64,000 nt of DNA from Hyphomicrobiales bacterium (GCA_900466475.1 UBMI01000010.1:186001-250000); one strand, 5' to 3'; counted from the stretch's first letter, positions 50,182-58,897 are shown. Notes: generated from the letters alone by a model not told the origin. A program made the numbers and translations.

Positions 50182-51069
50182 ATGAGCAGGGAATTTCAAG
50201 GTTATATCTATCTCACATTGGCCATGACGACGGTCGGCAGTACCGTTGTCGCCAGCAAGGTCATTGCTTCCGGATTGCCGCCTTTTACGGCGACGGCCCT
50301 GCGTTTTGCGGTGGCCTTTCCCTTCTTTCTCTTCCTGATGCGATGGACAGGATCGGGGCTGTTGCGGCTTTCCGGACGGGATTGGCTGATCCTCGTCACG
50401 CAGGCAGGTGCTGGGAGCGTGGGTTACACGACCCTGTTGATTTCGGGCCTGTCGCTGACATCGGCGGCCAATGCCGGCGTCATCATCGGCACGCTGCCGG
50501 TCGTCTCGGCGGCAATCTCCATTCTCGTGCTTGGCGAGAGGCCGCAGCGCTTCCTGCTTCTGGCAATCGGGCTGGCTGCAGCCGGCGTCTTTTCCATTGC
50601 CTTCTCGCCGGCTGCCGGTAGTGGGTCTCTCGTCGGTGACATGCTGATTTTCGGCGCGGTCATCTGCGAGGGGCTGTTCATCCTGCTCAACAAGCGGCTT
50701 GGCACGTCGATCCCGCCATTGACGCAGTCGGCGCTGATGACGGCCATCGGCTTCGTCGTTGCGGGTGTGCCAGCCTTGTTTGAGCATCATGATATCGGCA
50801 TCGCCTCGCAGCCCGCTCTGCTTGCGGTCGTCTATTACGCGCTGGTGCCGACTCTCGGCGGCTTCATCCTCTGGTATGCGGGAGCGGAGCGCGTCAGTGG
50901 CGCGGAGGCCTCTCTGTTTACGGCTGTTGCGCCGGCGACAGCCGTCATTTTTGCCTTCCTGGTTCTTGGAGAGGCGGTTGGTTCCAACCAGATTTTCGGG
51001 ATTGCCTGCGTTCTGGCCGCGGTCATAGGCCTTGGCCTCGCCAGCCTGCGGCGAACGGCCAAGGTTTAA
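50182..51069 (+). CDS. EamA/DMT-family transporter
   Basis: 295-residue membrane protein of the drug/metabolite transporter superfamily: ten hydrophobic helices in two EamA repeats (YIYLTLAMTTVGSTVVASK... and LIFGAVICEGLFILLNKRL...). The second repeat ends with AVAPATAVIFAFLVLGEAVG. AAAGGAG precedes the ATG at 50182; an extension to 50152 is not supported. Together with the upstream AraC gene it is probably an inducible exporter. The stop overlaps the end of a converging AraC gene by four bases. Confidence 0.88.
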   Translation: MSREFQGYIYLTLAMTTVGSTVVASKVIASGLPPFTATALRFAVAFPFFLFLMRWTGSGLLRLSGRDWLILVTQAGAGSVGYTTLLISGLSLTSAANAGVIIGTLPVVSAAISILVLGERPQRFLLLAIGLAAAGVFSIAFSPAAGSGSLVGDMLIFGAVICEGLFILLNKRLGTSIPPLTQSALMTAIGFVVAGVPALFEHHDIGIASQPALLAVVYYALVPTLGGFILWYAGAERVSGAEASLFTAVAPATAVIFAFLVLGEAVGSNQIFGIACVLAAVIGLGLASLRRTAKV

Positions 51070-51929
51070 GCCGGGCGGAAGACGTTGCGGTATTGCCGCG
51101 GCGTCATTCCGGTTTGCGTCCTGAACTGCCTGTTGAAATTGGCAAGCGAACTATAGCCGACGGCATCGGCGATATGGCCGACGGGCTGGACCGTGGCCGA
51201 AAGGCGGGCGCAGGCATCGCCGATGCGCATGCGGATCAGATAGTCCGAGACGGTGGTACCGGTATGGCGGCGGAACAGCCGGTGCAAGCCCGAGACGCTT
51301 AGTGCGGCTATATCGGCAAGTTCTTCCAGCGCGATTGCGCGGGCATAGTTCAGATGCACATGCGTTAGCACCCTGTCGATCCGTTCGCGGCTTTCCTGCA
51401 ATTCACGGCTTTGGCCGGGTGTGCTGGCAAGCGAAGATGCCTGCCGGTCTGCGGCAATGGCGCCGAGGATGTTAAAGAGCAAGAGCAGCCGTTCGGCCGG
51501 GGGCTTTTCGAAGATGGCTTCGATATTGCTGCGGACGGCAGCGGCCGCTTCCTTCGAGAAATGCAAGCCGCGATCGGCACGAGCAAGCATTGCTTCGACG
51601 GGGCGCAGTTCCACCGCGCCTGATGTCATTTGCCGCATCCAGTCCGGATGGAACCAGAGCACGAGGGCGATATGCGGGTTTGCCTCGTCGTATTTGGCCC
51701 GCGATACCCAGGTGTGTGGCAGGTTCGGCCCGACGAGCACGAGGTCGCCATCCTCATATTCCCCCGTGTGATCGCCGATGAAGCGCTGGCCGATGGAGTT
51801 CAGCGTCAGCGTCAGTTCGAATTCGGGGTGGTGGTGCCACTGGAAGGGGATCGCGTCATCCAGCCGCCGGTTCAGCATGCTCCAGGAGCTGTCGGCGTGG
51901 CGTGGCAGGATTTCGAGATACGGCCTCAT
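51066..51929 (-). CDS. AraC-family transcriptional regulator
   Basis: 287-residue AraC regulator with an N-terminal cupin domain (PFQWHHHPEFELTLTLNSIGQRF, DLVLVGPNLPHTW) and paired helix-turn-helix motifs (IALEELADIAALSVSGLHRLFRRHTG; VGHIADAVGYSSLANFNRQFRTQTGMTPRQYR). The HHH-containing loop suggests sensing of a small hydroxylated ligand or metal. The ATG at 51929 follows GAGAGG; a TTG codon just upstream is not used. Divergent from a PhyH dioxygenase gene, its likely target. Confidence 0.9.
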   Translation of the reverse strand: MRPYLEILPRHADSSWSMLNRRLDDAIPFQWHHHPEFELTLTLNSIGQRFIGDHTGEYEDGDLVLVGPNLPHTWVSRAKYDEANPHIALVLWFHPDWMRQMTSGAVELRPVEAMLARADRGLHFSKEAAAAVRSNIEAIFEKPPAERLLLLFNILGAIAADRQASSLASTPGQSRELQESRERIDRVLTHVHLNYARAIALEELADIAALSVSGLHRLFRRHTGTTVSDYLIRMRIGDACARLSATVQPVGHIADAVGYSSLANFNRQFRTQTGMTPRQYRNVFRPA

Positions 51930-51973
51930 CAAGCGCCTCTCAGATAATTTGACGCCATAATAGTATCATAATC

Positions 51974-51986
51974 TGCCAAGTTGGCA
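51974..51986. promoter_or_regulatory. Palindrome between the AraC and PhyH genes
   Basis: TGCCAA-G-TTGGCA is a perfect 13-bp palindrome inside the 136-bp divergent region. It lies 45 bases from the AraC start and 80 from the PhyH start, a usual place for an operator. The binding protein is inferred, not shown. Confidence 0.4.
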
Positions 51987-52065
51987 CAACATGAGCTGCG
52001 ATGAGCCGCTACACTGTCTCCATCGCCTGAAACAACAGGAATGGATCAAATGATGGGAGGATCTC

Positions 52066-53001
52066 ATGGAACTGGCAGTGAAACGCGACGCTCATCCGAC
52101 GGCCTCGTCGGTCACCACGCAGCTCAAGGACATCAAGAAGAAACTGCCGCTGCGCGTGCTCTCGGAAGCGGACTGGCAGCACTGGACGACGAAGGGCTAT
52201 GTCATCGTTCGCCAGGCCGTTCCTGCAGCCAATGTCGAGCGGCTTGCGGAGGTGCTCTGGCGTTTTGACGAGAAGGATCCGAACGATTCCTCCACCTGGT
52301 ATGCGCCGCAGCGCCGTGAGCACAAGATGAAAGAGCTCAACAATACCGGCATGCTGGAAATCTATAATCACCAGGCAATGTGGGATAACCGGATGGAGAA
52401 GCGCGTCTATGACGTCTTCGTCGATATCTGGGACCGCGAAGACCTGTGGGTGACGATCGACCGCGCCAATCTCAACCCGCCGAAGAAGGTCAAGGGCAAT
52501 CCCAACGGCTTCATCCACTGGGATGTCGATACCTCCATCCGGCCGATGCCGATCGGCGTGCAGGCAGTCCTGAGCCTGAAGAAGCAAGACGGCGATGTCG
52601 GTGGCTTCCAGTGCGTGCCCTATCTCTTCGAACATTTCGACGAATGGGTGAAGACGCAGCCCGAGGACCGCGATCCGATGCATCCCGACATGACCGGTCT
52701 TTCGACTGTCAATATCGACATGGAGCCGGGTGACCTGATGATCTTCAACTCGCTGCTCGCCCATGGCGTTCGCCCGAACCATGCGGAGAACCGTGTGCGC
52801 ATGGCGCAGTACATTTCCATGCATCCGGCCGAATACGATAATGCCGAAGAGCGTGAGGAGCGCATTCGCCTGTGGCGGGAGCTCGATCATCCGAAGCGCG
52901 ATGCCTTCCCCGGCGATCCGCGCGAGTGGGAAAAGCACAATGCCAAGACCGCCGAGCTGACGCCGCTCGGCCGCAAGCTGCTCGGCCTCGATCGCTGGTA
53001 A
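52066..53001 (+). CDS. Phytanoyl-CoA dioxygenase (PhyH) family oxygenase
   Basis: 311-residue Fe(II)/2-oxoglutarate oxygenase. The metal facial triad is H151 and D153 in FIHWDVDTSIRP plus H233 in NSLLAHGVRPN, and the 2-oxoglutarate arginine is probably in the next NHAENRVRMAQ. ATGGGAGGATCTC gives a strong ribosome-binding site. The protein belongs to an uncharacterised bacterial branch, not the ectoine hydroxylase group. It is controlled most likely by the divergent AraC protein and closed by a strong terminator. Confidence 0.85.
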   Translation: MELAVKRDAHPTASSVTTQLKDIKKKLPLRVLSEADWQHWTTKGYVIVRQAVPAANVERLAEVLWRFDEKDPNDSSTWYAPQRREHKMKELNNTGMLEIYNHQAMWDNRMEKRVYDVFVDIWDREDLWVTIDRANLNPPKKVKGNPNGFIHWDVDTSIRPMPIGVQAVLSLKKQDGDVGGFQCVPYLFEHFDEWVKTQPEDRDPMHPDMTGLSTVNIDMEPGDLMIFNSLLAHGVRPNHAENRVRMAQYISMHPAEYDNAEEREERIRLWRELDHPKRDAFPGDPREWEKHNAKTAELTPLGRKLLGLDRW

Positions 53002-53018
53002 GCAGATAGCAGATCACA

Positions 53019-53051
53019 AGCCGCGGAGGTCAACGTCTCCGCGGCTCTTTC
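53019..53051 (+). terminator. Rho-independent terminator of the PhyH gene
   Basis: AGCCGCGGAG (53019-53028), loop of eight, CTCCGCGGCT (53037-53046) is a perfect 10-bp stem followed by CTTTCC. It lies 18 bases after the stop. Confidence 0.75.
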
Positions 53052-53178
53052 CGTATCGTCGATGCGCACATCTGCGGCTTATGAAATCTGCCGAACGAGA
53101 ATGGTCGCGCGGCCCCTTGGGATGGTCGCTTGCACACCCTATCTCTTTCGGAGAGATATCAATCCGGAGATGACGTCC

Positions 53179-53577
53179 ATGTCAGGCAAGCCGATCAAGA
53201 TTCCCGGGCCGGATCATCCGATCACCGTCGAACACAATCCCTCCCGTGTCGTCGTCAAGCTCGGCGGGCGCGTGATCGCCGATACGCACGATGCGCTGAC
53301 CCTGCGCGAGGCTTCCTATCCGCCGGTGCAGTATATTCCACGCAAGGATGTGGATATGTCGCTGCTGGAACGCACCGAGCATGAGAGCCATTGCCCCTAT
53401 AAGGGAGATGCCTCCTATTACAGCATTCGTGATGGCGGCGAGCGTTCGAAGAATGCGATCTGGACCTACGAGGCGCCCAATCCCGCCGTAGCCAACATCA
53501 AGGACCATTTGGCCTTTTACCCTGACAGGGTCGATTCCATTGAAGAGCTGCCGTCGCCCGAAGCAGGCCAGTTCTAA
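53179..53577 (+). CDS. DUF427-domain protein
   Basis: 132 residues. The DUF427 core is complete: SRVVVKLGGRVIADTHDALTLREASYPPVQYIPRKDV, then SHCPYKGDASYYSI and an NAIWTYEAPNPAVANIKDHLAFYPDRV end. The family has a small beta-barrel (Tudor-like) fold with no known reaction. GGAG nine bases upstream favours the ATG at 53179 over the near one at 53170. An 8-bp inverted repeat lies 28 bases after the stop. Confidence 0.9.
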   Translation: MSGKPIKIPGPDHPITVEHNPSRVVVKLGGRVIADTHDALTLREASYPPVQYIPRKDVDMSLLERTEHESHCPYKGDASYYSIRDGGERSKNAIWTYEAPNPAVANIKDHLAFYPDRVDSIEELPSPEAGQF

Positions 53578-53604
53578 GGTATAACCGGACTTCCACCTAT
53601 GACC

Positions 53605-53635
53605 TACGCATCAGTCAAATGACGATGGATGCGTA
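53605..53635. repeat. Perfect 8-bp inverted repeat after the DUF427 gene
   Basis: TACGCATC (53605-53612) and GATGCGTA (53628-53635) enclose 15 bases. There is no T-run after either arm, so it could be an operator or an RNA hairpin for the gene that follows. Confidence 0.4.
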
Positions 53636-53714
53636 AGCGTATTGGGTTAATATGAATACCCTTCAGGTTGCAGTATCTTTGCCGCGCGCGGGGTATTGCA
53701 GACCCGGGGGCCTT

Positions 53715-54371
53715 ATGAAACTCGACCAGGTGGAGCTTCGTTCCGAAGTATTGGATATCCGCATCGTAGAGAGCATCGGCGATGGTTCTTTCAATTTTGA
53801 GTTCGATGTCTTTCGCAGTGACGGATATGTTCTGATCCTGCTGGAAATACTGGCGGGAAGGGGTGATTTCCTTGTTCAGGGTTTCAGTGAAGAAAATAGC
53901 GCGGCCACATCCCTCCGGAGCCGGCAAAGGGTCTACATATTAAGACCGGTCGACGCTACTCGCAGGATTGCTGTAGGCATGTTTGCAGCCGTCAACAGCA
54001 AGGTCCGGGCGACGATCGCCTGCTTCAAGCGGAAGATCGTCGATACATCCGAAGAATTGTCCTGTCCTCTGTGCCGAGCGCTTTCCAAGCTGCTGGTCGC
54101 ATCCGCACTTTCCTGGATGGGCATCCCATCTCCCGACATTCTGGATAGGGTCGAGATTTCGACGGCCCCCACTGTCGAGCAGATGAGGAAGCTTCTTGGT
54201 GGTGCAGCGACCGTAGGCAGTTCGCAAAATGAGCTGCTCGCTCTCATTGGTCCGGATTTGCGTATGGCAATCCTTGACGTCATGGAAGAGACCATGTGGC
54301 TGCTCGATATGCGCGACCAGCTCCATACCGCGGCGTGCCAGATGGTCGGCTGCTGTCCCCGCTCGACTTGA
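53715..54371 (+). CDS. Hypothetical protein
   Basis: About 218 residues from the ATG at 53715 (MKLDQVELRSEVLDIRIVESIGD), preceded by GGGGGCC; an in-frame ATG at 53652 would add 21 residues. The N-terminal part looks like a small beta domain (FNFEFDVFRSDGYVLILLEILAG). The C-terminal half is helical with CPLCRALSKLLVASALSW and a CQMVGCC end. Codon use is somewhat less GC-biased than the neighbours, which may mean recent arrival. I recognise no family; a non-coding alternative cannot be ruled out. Confidence 0.5.
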   Translation: MKLDQVELRSEVLDIRIVESIGDGSFNFEFDVFRSDGYVLILLEILAGRGDFLVQGFSEENSAATSLRSRQRVYILRPVDATRRIAVGMFAAVNSKVRATIACFKRKIVDTSEELSCPLCRALSKLLVASALSWMGIPSPDILDRVEISTAPTVEQMRKLLGGAATVGSSQNELLALIGPDLRMAILDVMEETMWLLDMRDQLHTAACQMVGCCPRST

Positions 54372-54494
54372 TGCGGCAATTGCGCACCGGAGCTTATTGC
54401 GGTTGACATGGATCACTTTCAGGCAGAACACCGTTCCGCTCTTATAAGATTCCTATAGGCGCCTGTGGCTTGGCCGCAGGCCGGTAACTGAACC

Positions 54495-55718
54495 ATGGAC
54501 ATACCAGTGAAAGAGCGGGAAAGCGTTCTGCGCCATCCCGGCTATCTGAACTTCGCCGCCTCCCGGGTTTTTTCCTCACTTTCCTTCCAGTCCGTGGCGA
54601 TCGCCATGGGATGGATGATCTACGATCAGACGCATAGCGCCTTCGCGCTCGCGCTCGTCGGTTTCTGCCAGTTTCTGCCGATGGCCGTGCTGACCTTTGT
54701 CGTTGGTCACGTCGCCGACCGGTTCGATCGCCGGCGGATCGGGCTTGCCTGTCAGTTGATCGAGGCTGTTACCTCGCTGGTTCTGGCGATCGCAACCTGG
54801 CAGCAATGGCTGACACCGGCCGGAATTTTGGTCGCAGTCACCATCATGGGCGCCGTTGTCGCCTTCGAGCGGCCGACCATGGCGGCACTCCTGCCCAGTA
54901 TCGTGCCGGTTTCGATGCTGCAGAGAGCCGTTGCCACGTCGACCTCGATGATGCAGACGGCGCTGATCATCGGCCCTTCGCTCGGTGGCCTTCTCTATGG
55001 CGTGAGCCCCATTGCGCCGTTCGCGGTTGCAGCCGTGCTTTTTGCGGTGGCGAGCTTCAATGTGATTTCGATCCGCATGCAGTGGACGCCTTCGAAACGC
55101 GAGCCGGTAACACTTACTTCCGTCTTCGCCGGCGTTTCCTTCATCCGCAGCCGACCGGTGATGCTCGGCACCATCTCACTTGATCTGTTCGCAGTGCTGC
55201 TCGGGGGCGCGACGGCCCTGCTGCCGATGTTTGCACGCGATATTCTCCATGCCGGCCCGTGGGGCCTTGGCCTGCTGCGGGCGGCACCGGCGATCGGTGC
55301 GCTTGCCATGTCCATCGTGCTGGCCCGCCGGCCGCTGACATCGGATGTCGGCCGCAAGATGATGATGGCAGTGGCAGTCTTCGGTGTCGCCACAATCGTC
55401 TTCTCGCTCTCGACCAATATAACGGTCTCGGTCATCGCGCTGCTCGTCGTCGGTGCGTCCGACACGGTCAGCGTCGTCGTGCGAAGCTCTCTCGTGCAGC
55501 TTCTGACGCCTGACGAGATGCGTGGCCGCGTCAATGCCGTGAATTCGCTCTTCATCGGCACATCCAACCAGCTCGGTGAATTCGAGTCCGGCATGCTTGC
55601 CGGCGTGATCGGCCCGGTCGTGGCCGGCATCGTTGGCGGGGTCGGTACGATTGCCGTCGTGCTCCTATGGACGCGCCTTTTCCCGGATCTCCTCAAGGTG
55701 AAGACCCTTCAGGGTTAG
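54495..55718 (+). CDS. MFS transporter (EntS/MFS_3-like)
   Basis: 407-residue twelve-helix transporter of the MFS_3 group that includes enterobactin exporter EntS. It begins with LRHPGYLNFAASRVFSSLSFQSVAIAMGWMIYDQTHS, with motif A as GHVADRFDRRRIGL and PTMAALLPSIVP in the middle. A later RSSLVQLLTPDEMRGRVNAVNSLFIGTSNQLGEFESG is the group's signature loop. Siderophore or drug export is suggested by relatives only; no siderophore genes are in the window. Confidence 0.87.
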   Translation: MDIPVKERESVLRHPGYLNFAASRVFSSLSFQSVAIAMGWMIYDQTHSAFALALVGFCQFLPMAVLTFVVGHVADRFDRRRIGLACQLIEAVTSLVLAIATWQQWLTPAGILVAVTIMGAVVAFERPTMAALLPSIVPVSMLQRAVATSTSMMQTALIIGPSLGGLLYGVSPIAPFAVAAVLFAVASFNVISIRMQWTPSKREPVTLTSVFAGVSFIRSRPVMLGTISLDLFAVLLGGATALLPMFARDILHAGPWGLGLLRAAPAIGALAMSIVLARRPLTSDVGRKMMMAVAVFGVATIVFSLSTNITVSVIALLVVGASDTVSVVVRSSLVQLLTPDEMRGRVNAVNSLFIGTSNQLGEFESGMLAGVIGPVVAGIVGGVGTIAVVLLWTRLFPDLLKVKTLQG

Positions 55719-55824
55719 GCCCTATCTCCTTGCCGCATAGGCCGTGGGCATTAATTGACGCGCCTATGTCGGATGCCGCCGGCGTCGAACGTCCTTCGGA
55801 CGTTAAAACGAAGGGAGATCTGCA

Positions 55825-56178
55825 ATGTCCTATGTTGATGGTTTCATCGTCGCCGTTCCCCGCGGGAATGTCGATGCCTACAAGGAATTCTCTGCCTATG
55901 CCGGATCGATCTGGAAGGAATACGGCGCGCTTGAATATGTCGAATGCCTCGGCAACGACGTGCCCTATGGTGAGCTGACCTCGTTTCCACGCGCCGTGAT
56001 GGCCAAGGATGACGAGGTCGTGGTCTTTTCCTGGATCCTCTACAAGTCCAAGCAGCAGCGCGACGAGGTCAATGCCAAGGTAATGGCCGATCCACGCCTT
56101 TCCAGCGACAAGTGGCAGATGCCTTTTGACGGCAAGCGCATGATCTATGGCGGCTTCGAGGAACTGCTGCGGCTGTAA
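55825..56178 (+). CDS. DUF1428 protein
   Basis: 117-residue protein of the DUF1428 (YbaA) family: MSYVDGFIVAVPRGNVDAYKEFSAYAGSIWKEYGALEYVEC, then VFSWILYKSKQQRDEVNAKVM and PFDGKRMIYGGFE. These dimeric alpha/beta-barrel proteins have no established reaction. GAAGGGAG precedes the ATG. It follows the MFS gene with about 105 bases between. Confidence 0.92.
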   Translation: MSYVDGFIVAVPRGNVDAYKEFSAYAGSIWKEYGALEYVECLGNDVPYGELTSFPRAVMAKDDEVVVFSWILYKSKQQRDEVNAKVMADPRLSSDKWQMPFDGKRMIYGGFEELLRL

Positions 56179-56252
56179 CCTCAGAGATGCGGCATTGACT
56201 TCGGGGGCAAGGCACGCCACCTCGCGAGAGACAATCTGCGACGGAGACCGCC

Positions 56253-56675
56253 TTGCCCCAGACGATGCTTACACTATCCACCCGCGGTCAGGGCCTCTAC
56301 GAATTCACCGATCAGGCCCAAGCCTTCGTGCGACAGTCCGGCATGGACGAGGGGTTGCTGACCGTCTTCGTGCGCCATACCTCCTGTTCGCTGCTCGTTC
56401 AGGAAAATGCCGACCCTGACGTGAAGACGGACCTCAACAATTTTTTCCGCCGCCTCGTGCCGCCATCATCCGACCCATCGATGCGATGGGTCATCCATAC
56501 GAGCGAGGGGCCGGACGACATGCCGGCTCACATAAAGGCGGCGCTGAACCAGGTTTCGATCGGCATTCCCGTCGGCAACGGCCGGCTGATGCTCGGCACC
56601 TGGCAAGGCATCTATCTCTTCGAACACCGTGATCGCCCGCATCGGCGCGACGTGGTCCTGCATCTCGGCCCGTAG
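56253..56675 (+). CDS. yjbQ: YjbQ/UPF0047 family protein
   Basis: 140-residue member of the UPF0047 family: TRGQGLYEFTDQAQAFV, VRHTSCSLLVQENADPDVKTDLNNFFRRLVP with conserved His and Asn, and GTWQGIYLFEHRDRPHRRDVVLHL. Members have weak thiamin-phosphate synthase activity in vitro, but the true role is unsettled. I use the TTG at 56253 because GGAG lies six bases upstream; the next ATG (56265) is too far from that site. Confidence 0.9.
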   Translation: MPQTMLTLSTRGQGLYEFTDQAQAFVRQSGMDEGLLTVFVRHTSCSLLVQENADPDVKTDLNNFFRRLVPPSSDPSMRWVIHTSEGPDDMPAHIKAALNQVSIGIPVGNGRLMLGTWQGIYLFEHRDRPHRRDVVLHLGP

Positions 56676-56857
56676 ATTGGCTTGCGCATTCCGGGACGAA
56701 AGCGACTGCGCCGCTTTGCCGGGCATTGTTTCTGCGCCGTTAACCGTCCTGAATGCCAACTGAATGGCCGGTTCGAACAGCATTCAGCTTCATGCGTTTA
56801 GTCTCGAGACAATCCCAAAAGGGAGATTGAGGAAACACCACGAGGAGACAAACCCGA

Positions 56858-57163
56858 ATGTCGCATTTCCTTGCCAAGGCTTCGCTTGCCGCACTGCTTG
56901 CCCTGAGTTCCATTCCTTTTGCCGGCTCCGCCGCTTTCGCCGCGCCGCAGTCCGATTTCGTCGTCAAGGCGCAGTATAATCGCCCGCCGGTTCGCGGCTG
57001 CTCACCGATGCAGGCTATCCGCAAAGCCCGCTATTCCGGTTTGCGCGATGTGCGCATTTCAACCATCACACCGCGCCGGGTCGTCGTTGCCGGTCGTGAC
57101 CGCCGTGGCTGGGATCGCATGACCTTCGCCAACGTGCGCGGCTGCCCGCTCATGTATCGCTGA
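56858..57163 (+). CDS. Small exported protein, paralog A
   Basis: 101 residues with a signal peptide (MSHFLAKASLAALLALSSIPFAGSAAFA). The mature part is a compact module with two cysteines: GCSPMQAIRKARYSGLRDVRISTITPRRVVVAGRDRRGWDRMTFANVRGCPLM, probably joined by a disulfide. GAGGAGA lies before the ATG. The next gene encodes the same module, so this is a tandem duplication. The module recurs in rhizobial genomes as uncharacterised secreted proteins; function unknown. Confidence 0.78.
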   Translation: MSHFLAKASLAALLALSSIPFAGSAAFAAPQSDFVVKAQYNRPPVRGCSPMQAIRKARYSGLRDVRISTITPRRVVVAGRDRRGWDRMTFANVRGCPLMYR

Positions 57164-57329
57164 TCGGTGGACCGGAGGCAGGGGAACTTGAAGCAGGAAA
57201 ACCTCGCCTCCGCCTGTTTTGCCTTGACCGCGATGCTTTCGCCCGTCTTCTCTCGGAACTGTATGCAAGTGATTCCGAAATAGGCTCCGGCAGTTGCCCG
57301 CGTGGCTATCAACCATGAGGATCTTTTTT

Positions 57330-57713
57330 ATGATGCAGTTTATGGCGAAGGCTGGGCTTGCCGCCCTTCTTGCCGCCGCTGCGCTGGCCGGCACCGTTGC
57401 GCCGGCTGCAGCACAGGTAAATATCATTATCGGTGAACCGGATCGTGGTCCGCCCCCGCCGGATTGGCGCCGTCCGCCGCCACCGCCGCCGGGTTATGGC
57501 CGTCCGCCTCTGCCTCCGCCGGGTTACGGGCGTCCGCCCCGTGGCGGCTGCGATCCGCGCATCGCTGCAAACATCGCCGAGGACTACGGCCTGCGCCGTA
57601 CGCGCGTCGTTGATATCACGCCGCGTCGTGTGATCGTGCAGGGCTGGAGCCGCCGTGGCCCAAGCGAGATGACTTTCGGCAACGTTCGCGGCTGCCCGCT
57701 CCTGCGCCGCTGA
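57330..57713 (+). CDS. Small exported protein with Pro-rich linker, paralog B
   Basis: 127 residues. The signal peptide is FMAKAGLAALLAAAALAGTVAPAAAQ. A Pro/Gly/Arg linker (RPPPPPPGYGRPPLPPPGYGRP) follows, then the module seen in its neighbour: GCDPRIAANIAEDYGLRRTRVVDITPRRVIVQGWSRRGPSEMTFGNVRGCPLLRR. The two cysteines and ITPRRV core are kept. Start uncertain: ATG 57330 or 57333, with a weaker ATG at 57315. A terminator shared with the converging SIMPL gene follows. Confidence 0.75.
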   Translation: MMQFMAKAGLAALLAAAALAGTVAPAAAQVNIIIGEPDRGPPPPDWRRPPPPPPGYGRPPLPPPGYGRPPRGGCDPRIAANIAEDYGLRRTRVVDITPRRVIVQGWSRRGPSEMTFGNVRGCPLLRR

Positions 57714-57741
57714 AGCCAGGCGCGCCCGTTCAGTGCGTAAA

Positions 57742-57774
57742 AAAACCGCCCTTGCAGACAGCAGGGGCGGTTTT
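57742..57774. terminator. Bidirectional terminator
   Basis: AAAACCGCCC (57742-57751) pairs with GGGCGGTTTT (57765-57774). The T-run is TTTTCTTTTG on the plus strand and TTTTTTT on the minus strand. It serves both the secreted-protein gene and the converging SIMPL gene. Confidence 0.9.
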
Positions 57775-57826
57775 CTTTTGAGCGGCTTTCCCGTTGGGGC
57801 AGGGCGCCGAAGCGCCCTGCGGAGAC

Positions 57827-58570
57827 TTACTGTTCGATTGCGAAAGTCACGCTGACGGTGACATTGTAGCTGTTCTCGCCCCCCTGAACGGGAACGGCAG
57901 CGGCGTCGGAAGCTTCCTTCATCATCGTGGCGCGATAAACCGGCTGCGGCATCGGGCGCACGACATTTTCGCTGATTTCGACGATGCGGCCGATCTTCAC
58001 GCCGGCGGCTTCACTCAGTGTCTTCGCCTTCTTGATCGCATTGGCGACTGCGTTCTTGCGGGCTGCCTCCAGGGCGGCTTCCGGCTTGTCGTTGGTGAAC
58101 TGGATATCACCGCCCTGATTGATGCCGAGGGTGACGGACTGGTCGATGATCTCGCCCAGCTTGGAAAGGTCACGGACGCGAACGGTAACCGAATTGCTGG
58201 TCTGGTAGCCGATCAACTGCGGCGGCTGTGGCTGATTGTCGACCGGCTGCGGGTAATTGTACTGCGGCTGGATCGAAAAGCCTGAAGTCTGCAGGTCACG
58301 GTCGGCGATGCCGCTCTTCTTCAGTGCGGCCAGCACCTCGTTCATCGCCTTGTTGTTTTCATCGAGCGCTTCGCGGGCAGTCTTGGCCTGCTTGACCACG
58401 GACAGATTGACGACGGCCATATCGGGAGCCAATGCCGATTCGCCCTCTCCGGACACGTTGATGACCGCTTCGCGCGGCTGATTCTCCTGCGCAAGAAGTG
58501 GAGCGGATGCCGCGAGCGGCAGGCTCAGAAAGGCTGTCAGAAGGGCAGTCTTGGTATAGTTCGGCGCCAT
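57827..58570 (-). CDS. SIMPL/DUF541 exported protein
   Basis: 247 residues. The signal peptide is KTALLTAFLSLPLAASAPLLA. The mature DUF541 domain contains VINVSGEGESALAPDMAVVNLSVV, IADRDLQTSGFSIQPQYN, GYQTSNSVTVRVRDLSKLGEIID and a C-terminal VYRATMMKEASDAAAVPVQGG. DUF541 proteins (BP26-like in Brucella) form periplasmic oligomers; some are major antigens or stress-linked. No fixed function. A strong terminator follows. Confidence 0.92.
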   Translation of the reverse strand: MAPNYTKTALLTAFLSLPLAASAPLLAQENQPREAVINVSGEGESALAPDMAVVNLSVVKQAKTAREALDENNKAMNEVLAALKKSGIADRDLQTSGFSIQPQYNYPQPVDNQPQPPQLIGYQTSNSVTVRVRDLSKLGEIIDQSVTLGINQGGDIQFTNDKPEAALEAARKNAVANAIKKAKTLSEAAGVKIGRIVEISENVVRPMPQPVYRATMMKEASDAAAVPVQGGENSYNVTVSVTFAIEQ

Positions 58571-58705
58571 GTTTGTTCCTCGGCTGTTTGCGTCCCTGCG
58601 AGCTTTGTGTCTGCGGATTGTGAAGCTATTGCGGCAGAAATCGATGCGGGAACTGCTTTATCATGATGGTTGCTTTCGACCAAAGAGTGTGAGGGCAATC
58701 AACGC

Positions 58706-58897
58706 ATGGTAGACAATCTGAACCTCTCGCTGCTCCTGCGGACGATGACCGTCACGGTCTATCCCTTCGATGTGGCGTTAGAGCGCGGGTGGTCGGCCGA
58801 GGTTAATGGCTTTACGGTCAAGAACAATCTGATAGAGCTAGGGCCGAACAGCCACGACACGGCGATTGCGACGAAGCTCGACTACAAGCGGCAGTAA
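58706..58897 (+). CDS. Small hypothetical protein
   Basis: 63 residues from the ATG at 58706 (MVDNLNLSLLLRTMTVTVYPF), with GAGGGC upstream. A pattern of beta strands (TMTVTVYPFDVALERGWSAEVNGFTVKNNLIEL) suggests a small globular domain. I recognise no family. It ends 74 bases before the O-antigen-ligase-type gene on the same strand. Confidence 0.5.
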   Translation: MVDNLNLSLLLRTMTVTVYPFDVALERGWSAEVNGFTVKNNLIELGPNSHDTAIATKLDYKRQ

